From contig CM073323.1 in NCBI GenBank assembly GCA_037043015.1, forward strand, positions 18,919,758-18,983,757: 64,000 bases of DNA. The letters run 5' to 3'. Positions 56,115 to 64,000 of this stretch are shown in pieces. This stretch comes from Bryum argenteum (Eukaryota; Streptophyta; Bryopsida; Bryales; Bryaceae). The number at the start of each line of letters is the position of its first letter. The first letter of the stretch is position 1. A program made the position numbers and the translations under genes. Under the pieces are notes generated by a model, which searched no databases, was not told the DNA's origin, and worked only from the letters and a program-made list of their open reading frames with translations.

Positions 56115-57561
56115 CCATGCCGTTGTGCTCTGGAATTCGGGTTTCCTGATTCAGATTGTGCAGGAAGATCATTTCTGCGAAGAGTGCATCCTCTTCTAAG
56201 CTTCATTCACTCTCGAATTTTTCTGATATTGTGGTCACTGTGGTCAGACCCACGGTGGTAGGGGGTGTGATATTATGGAGTGGTGGTCGGAGTTGTGGTG
56301 TTATAAACTTCAATGGATTTGAAAGTTTTATGATGGAGTAGGTTCAAGAAGTGACCTTGTATGAAAATGTGAGTCAATTTGAAGTTGGTGATAGAGTAGG
56401 TACATTCGTTAATAATTGCCAAATTAGAAAGCTAAGTAGAAGATATTTTAAATGTTGAAGTTTGTGAAAGAGTAGGTACAATCTTTAAAAAGTCCAAAAT
56501 ATTGATCTTACATTTGAAATTGATAATAGAGTAGGTACAACCATTAAACCCTAAATGTGTCAACCAATTTCGAGCCAAAAAACACATTTCCAAAAAAAAA
56601 AAAAAAATCATAAATGAAAATGAAGGTAGGTTATAAGAATCTTAAATGTACAAACTTGTAATAGACTTGTTGTAAGTCATGTGGACCAAGATTTGAGTCA
56701 TGAGGCCTCATAGATCGAGAGATCAGAACTGCTAGTACTAAAAATCGCCTCAACAATCACCTTAAGATCATGATCATGAAAAGATTAATTCATTTTTTAA
56801 AAAAATTGATTTCACACAATTGGCTTGCAATGGATTAATGTGCCTCATGTTTGGAAATTCAAATACAAGAGTTGTCTTCACTAAAATGCATGCCATTAGT
56901 TCATTATTCATAATATGGATTCACAATTTTAAACACACAAACTAGACTTGATATGGAACCTAACCCAAGTGATTTCATCCAAAACAGACCGTGGATGAAG
57001 GAGTTATGGCTCTTCAAAGTTCGAATGTAGTTTTTCTACATTCAGCGCCGGAAGAGGTTAAGACAAAAAATGTACAGATCACACTTGAACACTTGAACAC
57101 CTGGGGTTTTTGAGAGGGTAGGTACATCCATTAGTAAAGTCCCAAATAATGATCGTGTATGCAAATGTGTGACACTGAACCACTCCAAGACCGATCAAAT
57201 CTTTATCCTTCCATATTTCAACTTTGGCTTGAGGTAGATAGAGGCAAAGTACCTTTTAACCCTTTTCCGCTGAGGGCATATGCAAATCCACAGGTACAAA
57301 ATCTACAAGATCGTTTTCATAGGCGGAAGAGCTTCACACAAACGCAAGAGTAACACTGTGTAATCATACAAAATCCACAAGATCGATCGTATTCATAGGC
57401 GGAAGAACTGTCTCAAATTGATGGCTTTCAAATGAGGGTATTATTACAAAGAATGGAAGTTCGACATGCGCCTATTAAGAAGGGGACAAAAAAAAAATGT
57501 TGCAAAAAAATTTGATCGTCATCATCTCTCACTCCCAAGAGGGGAGTGGCAAAAGTACCCA
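56115..57561. other. Spacer between RECX and the kinase gene
   Basis: AT-rich. GTAGGTACA-type phrases recur (56338, 56397, 56472, 56532, 57118), suggesting a degenerate repeat. It should contain the RECX promoter and the kinase 3' end. No gene seen. Confidence 0.5.
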
Positions 57562-58872
57562 TCAGGGCTCCTCCGACAACGGATTGTCCAAGTCGTCAAG
57601 GGTCTGTACAATTTGGTAGAAGTTGGGGCGTCGCTCCGGGTTCGAGTTCCAGCAATGCTCCATCAAATGCCGTAAAGCCATCGGACAATCCTCAGGAATT
57701 GGGGGCCTAGCATTCTTATTCACCACCGCATATGCAACCTGCACAGGAGTCATATCTTGGAACGGCACTTCTCCAGTCACAAGCTCCCACAGCACGACTC
57801 CGAAACTGTACACATCCACTTTCTTCGAGTAGTGCTTGTGACTGATCATCTCCGGAGCCATCCATCGATATGTCCCTGTATCTGCACTGCGAGAATCACA
57901 CTCCGTTTCCAAGCAGCCCACCCCGAAGTCTGTCAGCTTGAGGTGCAAATCCTCCGTGAGCACTAAATTCTCGGATTTCAGGTCTCGGTGCACCACCCCC
58001 TGCGAATGCAAATACTCCATCCCCATCGCCACATCGAGCGCCATCGACAACACTGTCTTCATCGGTAGAGACCCTGATTCGTTCCTGTGCAAGAAAGCTC
58101 GCAACGAGCCTCCCGGGACATACTCCATGATGAGGCAGCACACTGGTGGCTTCCACGACGCTGCCATGAACTTCACGATATTGGGGTGATGCAGTTGGGA
58201 GAGACAATGAACCTCTTGCATGAACTGACGCTCCAGCTTGGCGGCGATGGTGGCGTCCTCGCAACAGTCGAGGCGCAAAAGTTTTACAGCGACATCCTGA
58301 TCCTTGTAAATGCCTTGATAAAGACGAGTGTGGTTCCCTGAGGCGAACTTTTGGCCCAGGAAGAGGCACGACATGTCGCAGGCGTAAGCCTCGGGAACCT
58401 CCATCTCCAAATGCGGTGCTTCCGGTTGTGTAACTGCCACGAAATGCGCCCAGGAAGCGGATTTTTTCAAGTCCGGGAACTTGATCTTCTTGTGCCCCCT
58501 GGAGGTTGGCTGCTGCTCCAAGCTGCTAAGCCTCGGCAACGCTGAGGTTGGTGATGTTGTTGATGTGTCGTGGTGCTTCCCCAACCAGTGGGAGATTCCA
58601 TGATACTCATGGCCTCCTCCATCTATCTTCTCTCTCGTCTTCTGGGGACTGCTTTCCAGCGACCTCGACTTCGCCGCTGGCTGCTCTTCTTTTCGGGACT
58701 TCTCTGGTCCTGTGAAGTGAGGTCCCAGCGGGATCGTCTTCGTCTTGTGACCTGCGAAAAACGGTAGTTTCGGATGGAATCCGAAAAGCACCATACCATG
58801 CCGTGCGGTTGAATGCACCGGCTCTGTAATCGTCAACTTCTCACGGTGCTTCGCCATCTCAGAAAAGCTCAC
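57562..58872 (-). CDS. Raf-like protein kinase, HT1-like (MAPKKK group C)
   Basis: A 436-codon uninterrupted frame. Residues 1-160 are a variable, Ser/Lys-rich N-terminal region. The kinase domain spans about 168-430: glycine loop GQKFASGNHTRLYQG, catalytic lysine K197 in DVAVK, helix-C glutamate E220, HRDLKSEN (H295-N302), DFG at 315-317, the activation-segment end GTYRWMAPE (to E341), and DVYSFGVVLWELVTGEVPF. All residues needed for catalysis are present. The closest family I recognise is Arabidopsis HT1 (HIGH LEAF TEMPERATURE 1), a cytosolic kinase of CO2-controlled stomatal movement, and its Raf-like relatives. That role is not certain here, because group C kinases in other plants have other jobs. 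The gene is intronless and intact, with start MSFSEMAKHREK. Confidence 0.93.
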   Translation of the reverse strand: MSFSEMAKHREKLTITEPVHSTARHGMVLFGFHPKLPFFAGHKTKTIPLGPHFTGPEKSRKEEQPAAKSRSLESSPQKTREKIDGGGHEYHGISHWLGKHHDTSTTSPTSALPRLSSLEQQPTSRGHKKIKFPDLKKSASWAHFVAVTQPEAPHLEMEVPEAYACDMSCLFLGQKFASGNHTRLYQGIYKDQDVAVKLLRLDCCEDATIAAKLERQFMQEVHCLSQLHHPNIVKFMAASWKPPVCCLIMEYVPGGSLRAFLHRNESGSLPMKTVLSMALDVAMGMEYLHSQGVVHRDLKSENLVLTEDLHLKLTDFGVGCLETECDSRSADTGTYRWMAPEMISHKHYSKKVDVYSFGVVLWELVTGEVPFQDMTPVQVAYAVVNKNARPPIPEDCPMALRHLMEHCWNSNPERRPNFYQIVQTLDDLDNPLSEEP

Positions 58873-59660
58873 ATCGAAGTTCTCGCTATCAACAACAACA
58901 CAACATCGCAGGACCTTGATTTTCCCCAGCGCCTCCGATCGATACAGTAAAACCCTTAACGCTTAAATCCTTGCTACAAGCGCACTATCTTCTCGGTCTC
59001 GTCACCAACTCCTGCTCCATCATCACCGTCTTCCATTACCCTAAACCCCGGCTCCCACTTTCTCCAACCTCAACATGTATCCCAAGCGCAGAGAAAGATT
59101 ACGTCTACTCAAAAGCAACAACAAACGACTCCTTATACAAGAACGTTACCAACCCTCGAGAAACAAGAACTGGCTGCCAGCACGCTTTGAAAAGAATCAG
59201 TCGTATTCTGCAAACTACAGATCGTGCGAGGGGTTCCTCTTATGTGGAGCAAACCACCGGCGGCCCGCAAGGCAGAAGCAGAAAAGAAGCTACTCGAGGG
59301 CGACCTTCGAGAGCGTGGTGGCAAATGATGCAAGCTTCCCAGCAGGCTGCAGAGCACCCCTTGCCGAGTCAAAACGTTGCTTCCCCGAAAACGCGCGTAA
59401 CATGGTCGCCGGCTTGAAATAGGGTGCTCCTTTTAGTATACACACAACGTCCGCAGGTCCGCTGCTTTGAATTCACTTCAACGAATCTTGCACACGAAGA
59501 TGCTGGCTCAAGACCAAGTGGGCGCTGAAATGGATGCTGCAATTCAACCTTTTGAAATCCCTGCTCGGATTATGAGAGTACGCTTAGCCAGAGTACAATT
59601 GCGCCACAAAGAAGAAACAGGGGACATCTGTAACGGAAGCAGCACACTTTGAAGCAGCAC
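58873..59660. other. Kinase upstream region with a broken coding trace
   Basis: Just upstream of the kinase. On the plus strand three frames share protein-like stretches (EKQELAASTL near 59155; VRGVPLMWSKPPAARKAEAEKKL near 59225-59295) that do not join into one open frame. It could be a small gene with introns, or a pseudogene sharing a bidirectional promoter with the kinase. Not identified. Confidence 0.3.
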
Positions 59661-59689
59661 CTTGGTACAGTAGCATCGTTCTGACACGC

Positions 59690-60935
59690 CGGAAATCACT
59701 ATACATCGAATCGATACACATCCTCGGCTCCATCCCCTCGAGCTCGAACACGTGGCCATCTTTGCCCTGAAATTGTCACCACAAATACCGCATGAGCAAT
59801 TGGATAATGCCACACTCTAACCTAGCGTATGCCGCTAGGGTTGACATCTCAGAACACCTTTTGCATTGAAGTGTTGATATCACGGGCTAAATTTAGCATC
59901 CCCGCCTACTGTTGCATCGAGGTGTGCGACGCAGCGAACAACCGCCGGCACGCTCGTCCCACCATGACATTTGATGAATTTCCGCTCGTCGGTAACACGG
60001 ATTTTTTTTTAAAGAAAAAAGAAGAAATTCTGAAATCACCTGGTTTGTCAAAGTGGCGCCGCGCTGGGGGGTTATGACGCTTGCAGCAGCCATCGCAGCG
60101 CCACATGCTGTGCCAAAGACTCCTCCTACTACTGCAGGGAGGTGGCCAGGAAAGTCTCCGCTGGGGTCCACTGATCTCCTCATCTCTGGTGGGGTTACTG
60201 TAGCAATTTCTTCACAGTTTTAAAACGCACGAGAAGAAGATGTCTGTCGAAGTCAAATGAAGGCGACCCCGAAATTTCAATTCCTTCCGGAGGCTGCAAA
60301 CGCAACCTCGTACTCCATCACATGTATGGAGCCTTGGACACTCTGAGAGATCGAAGCTCCTACTCCAGCTCTTGTTGCCCACACGGAATTCCATTATCGC
60401 TAAGTATCACGGGCAACGGATTGACGAGTCCTTCACCCTAATCTCGTCTTCTGCGCCCTTGACTCTAACCTGGTACGGGTGATGCCTAGTCTCCCTCCAT
60501 CCTTTTGCGATTCCAATGTTCTTGTAGATCGACACCTCGCTGCTGTGAGCGACTTTGCCGTAAGTTGCGAACGCTATTACCTGTAAACATTTCAGAAATG
60601 TTACCAGTAATAGCGACCTTCCCACAGTTTGATTTGTTTAGAAAGCACGTGGTTTTTAGTACCACTCAAAGTACAGGAGCAAACGATTAGACATTTGTAA
60701 GCATTTACCTCAAAGATTGTCTCCATCTTCAACCCGACGCTGGTGTTGGTGAAGGCAACCATCGAACGTTCGTCCATTTTCATCCCGATGCGTTTCCAGA
60801 GACTGCTCTTGATCGCACAGCGGGAATCGATTGAATCCTATCATTCTCTGTTGGGTTTCTCCATGATTTGCTCATGCAACCTGATTGAGAGGCAGGCACT
60901 GTGGGCATTACTCAGCATGACTGTTGCGAATCCTA
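59690..60935 (-). CDS. Unidentified multi-exon gene (exon-like blocks)
   Basis: Minus-strand blocks with good splice signals. One at about 60815-60708 reads SLWKRIGMKMDERSMVAFTN to KMETIFE before GAG|GTAAAT. One at 60580-60407 follows TTTACAG and reads VIAFATYGKVAHSSEVSIYK then GWRETRHHPYQVRVKG, to a stop. One at about 60207-60042 follows CTACAG and reads GDFPGHLPAVVGGVFGTACG then ASVITPQRGATLTNQ before CAG|GTGATT; it contains a possible membrane helix. One near 59770 follows TTTCAG and reads GKDGHVFELEGMEPRMCIDS. Whether they form one gene or two is unclear, since the block ending at 60407 has a stop. I do not recognise a family. Confidence 0.35.
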
Positions 60936-63900
60936 ATGCAGATTGAGTGATTGCTTTGCTTTTTGGTGCGCAGGGACAGATGTCGAGAAGATGCTTCCGG
61001 CAGTCAGGCACTCGAGCATTGGCCAAGCCATGATCATCATCATTTGTTCTGAAGGGGCACCGTATAGAATGCGATTCAAACCAGATTTTTCATGTAGCTT
61101 ACGACAAGACAACCAAGTCAGCGGCATAAGACACACTCTCTTTTTTGGGGTTTTGTAGCAATGGTAAGTGCCATGTTCCAGATTGATGCCCTCCCTCCTG
61201 TGCATTCCTTGCTTTGCTTTACATGCCTCTCTACTCTCAATACAAGACTTTGCAATAACCATTTGTTATCTCAGTGCAGGACTTTGCAATAACCATTTGT
61301 TAGAGTTCCAAATCTAAATTTCAATGTATACGGTCGAAGTACCCATAACCACCAACATAAGAAAATTCGCCCATTTGTAGCTGGTCTAATTATAGTGGGT
61401 AATTTTTTGGGGGTGGCAAGATAGTTTTTATGAAGGTTTGTAACTTTTTTATATTTTTTTGTAAAACACATGAATTAATACAAATTTTCAAACAGTAAAG
61501 TACTACAAGACCCGTAATCAACTTATAGGGTATGCAAAAACCACCTTAGCTGGTAAAAATTTCCATTCATGATTCCACCCAAAACCACCAGCTTTTTTAT
61601 TGTTTTGATTGGTCAGTTTGAATTGAGTGTTCTGACAATGCTAATTCAGGCTAGGTGCGGTCATGGGGAGACCTATAAGTTGATACTGGGGTGCTAGTGG
61701 TTTTAGGTACTTCTACCTTATATACTCCTAATCAGATGTTATTATGTATCACTAGTGCTTAAAACTAGAGCAGTACCAATAACGAAGCCCTAGGCTTCTT
61801 CACCCACATGTACATAACAGTTTCACACTTCAAGAGAATCATGTACGAATCCAAACATTATAGGGTGTCAAATTAGGGCACCAGTATAGAAACACCTGTT
61901 AATCTACCTTCAATAATTCATATCAGATTGTAGAAAAAACTAAAAATGATAAAATTCACTCTACTATCCTTTCGCTTACTTTCCCTGTGCACAAAAATTG
62001 CTTATGTGATACACTTCACTACAAAGTAAGGGATCTGAATCTTGAGCCATTATTGAGCACTATTCCTTAGAATGTTATCGATCACCGTTGAAATCCATTT
62101 CTTTGTAGACCACTTCCTACAACACTAATGGCTTTTCTTAGTGGATTTAATCACTACAAAATGGATTTGAATTCATGGACTTTCAAGCTTAGTTGGACGT
62201 CAAATCAGTTTGTGTGATGAAAACTTAGATCCATGTAAGAAATAATAAATTTATAACATGTATTTTAATGGAAGGAGACTATGTTTGTGAATTGTACGCT
62301 ATTAGGGAACTTTTTTCTATTGGTAGCCCTTTCTTTGAGTTAATTTTTTTCTTCATAAGTTTGATCTAAGAGGAATGTTCCCAACGTCATTTTTCTACAT
62401 TTTGAATGAAAGGCAGAAACTTTGAAGAATTAGAACTTCTTCATTCAAACTCCGTTTTTGAGAAATTTACTTGGGTTGGGTCCCAAATCAAGTTTAGTTT
62501 GTGTGGTAAACTTTGTAGACCCGTGTACTCAAGTATGAATCAATGTCATGCATTTTAGTGAAGGCAGCTCCTCGTTTTGGGAATTCAAACATGGGCATGT
62601 TTTACCATTGCAAGTCAACTATGTGAAATTAAAAATAGTTTTCGATGAATTTTTTATACTTATAATCTTTACAAGCACTCTAACAACTTTCTAGTTGCAA
62701 GTTTTTGATCCAAGTAACTTTGGTATTGGATTTTCAATGTTGTTTCTACGATACAAAAAGTGAAAGAAAGAACGCTTTTTGAGAAGCTAGCTCTCCTTCA
62801 TCCACTATGAGATTTCATCTCTATTTTTTGGGATGGATTCTAGTCGTAGTCTAGATTTAGTGGTAAAACTTGACCTAATTGAAGATGTATTAAAGATACA
62901 ACATGAATTTGAGTGCAAAGGGTTTAGTTGTGGACTATTTTTCTTTTATAAATTTTGGGGCAGTATTCACTATTAGAAGGCTACTATTTAAGATAAGATA
63001 TTTTTTGTTGAATTTTCTTGGTACAAAAGTGTAATTGGAATGAAGATGAACAACTTTTTAGTTTGTGATTTTTTTATTTTTTTTCCCAATTTAGATGTTG
63101 GTAATCTTCACAGCTCTTCGAAATTATTAATGCACAAGAGTACAGAAACACACTATATGAGCATGGGCTCAAACAAACTCTTCACTTGATTCAGAAAGCC
63201 GCAAGTACCTCATCTCCATCAAAAGCCACGAGTGAAGACATCATTAATTCATGACCTTGGGGAAAGGAAAGTTGGCCAAATCGCCGTTGCAAGGTTAGAG
63301 GAAAAGAAATGGTTGTCCTTTGGTGATGCGTTCCAAGGGCTCAATCAAGTATTTTTTTACAAAACAATGCTCTTAGCCCCTAAAGGAGAGTGGCCTCGAA
63401 TCTGCCAAAAGCCCTCAAAATTGCCCACTTGTGATGCAAGATGCAACTTTTCATTATTTGAGAAGTTTTGAAGTATGTAACAATATAATCTAGGAGCTAA
63501 CTTGTACATTTACATGTATACAAAATCTTACATCCAAGTTCTTTACCAATACTCCAGCATTCTTGATGGAAGTTGCAAAAGGATTGGGCGTTCGCCGGCA
63601 GAGGGAAATGAGAGGTGTACGCTTATATTTTGCTCCCGCATCCAACTTCTTATCTTGTGAAAGAAATAAGCATAAGTCTCTCCCTCATTCAAACCTAAAA
63701 TCCTCACAAACTCTATCACAAGTGGTAAACCAAGAACAACAAAACTTTAGTGAATACACTTGCACATAATTCATGAAAAATACTCTAAACACCTACTTTC
63801 TCTCTTGAGAAGGAAATAAATAGCAAAGGAATTTAAAATCACAAAAAAGCTCAAAAAATTTAAACCCTAAAATCGCAGCTTCCCTCTATTTCCCACGGAG

Positions 63901-64000
63901 TCTTCAAAAGGAGCACCAAAAGGAGTCCAAAAGCTAGTGACCATACACCGAGAATGAGGTCGCTTCTTCGCCTTTGTTGCACCATAGAATCACCTTCGCT
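60936..64000. other. AT-rich region, no supported gene
   Basis: A plus-strand block at 60973-61080 (GTDVEKMLPAVRHSSIGQAM) follows a CAG acceptor but stands alone. From 61.2 kb the DNA is AT-rich without genes. 63345-63560 resembles 42057-42250 inside CACTA element 2 (shared phrases such as CCCCTAAAG, AAGTATGTAAC and CAAATCTTACAT), so an unclassified interspersed repeat is present. Confidence 0.5.

Noticed and set aside
1..64000. CRISPR arrays, bacterial operons or a phage
   Set aside because: Introns, eukaryotic transposons and plant genes exclude a prokaryotic source; the tandem arrays have no spacer structure.

Overview
This window is nuclear DNA of a plant with a transposon-rich genome. 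The evidence is intron-containing genes with GT-AG junctions, a nucleus-encoded RecX with a probable organelle-targeting extension, an HT1-like Raf-type kinase, and remains of Helitron, MULE-like, CACTA, Tc1/mariner, Merlin-like, Ty1/copia and Ty3/gypsy elements. A seedless land plant or a streptophyte alga is my impression only; nothing in the window fixes the species. Almost everything left of 53.4 kb is nested mobile DNA. The native genes are at 54.4-58.9 kb, with possible exons up to 60.9 kb.

Layout. 1-2900: the 5' half of a Helitron on the minus strand, running off the left edge. 2901-7459: AT-rich DNA with a Merlin/IS1595-type transposase relic and a 436-bp MITE. 7471-31931: a 24.5-kb element with inverted ends made of GAGCGGT-type repeats, flanked by an exact 11-bp direct repeat (7460-7470 and 31932-31942), which is the target-site duplication expected of a MULE. 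Its right half carries a plus-strand SWIM-type transposase relic. Its left half carries a minus-strand, many-exon relic of a protein whose C-terminal part resembles a permuted amino-methyltransferase (a DPPY-like motif followed by an FxGxG-like motif). A complete 6386-bp Helitron (8255-14640) and a 3.8-kb GC-rich insertion (about 15276-19081) sit inside it.

33877-35197 and 41309-43402 are two non-autonomous CACTA elements with 3-bp target duplications (TAA and TGT). 35.4-36.8 kb is a Ty3/gypsy remnant. 37235-39676 and 47638-48560 are two parts of one Ty1/copia element, split by an insertion (39677-47637) that is a second copy of the methyltransferase unit with the same terminal sequence. A third fragment of that family lies at 36895-37160. 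49193-49674 is a possible LTR plus primer-binding site. 50875-53359 is a Tc1/mariner element with about 33-bp inverted repeats and a decayed transposase.

Native genes. 54448-56114 (minus) is a four-exon RECX gene that I reassembled to 370 codons. 57562-58872 (minus) is an intronless HT1-like kinase. 59.7-60.9 kb holds several exon-like blocks that I cannot name.

Main point. Removing the nested insertions leaves two methyltransferase units of similar size, about 5.6 and 5.9 kb, that share intron positions and a 3' terminal region. One lies inside a MULE-like element, opposite a transposase gene; the other interrupts a retrotransposon. This suggests a family of MULE-type transposons that carried a DNA-methyltransferase-like accessory gene. 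All copies here are broken by stops or frameshifts.
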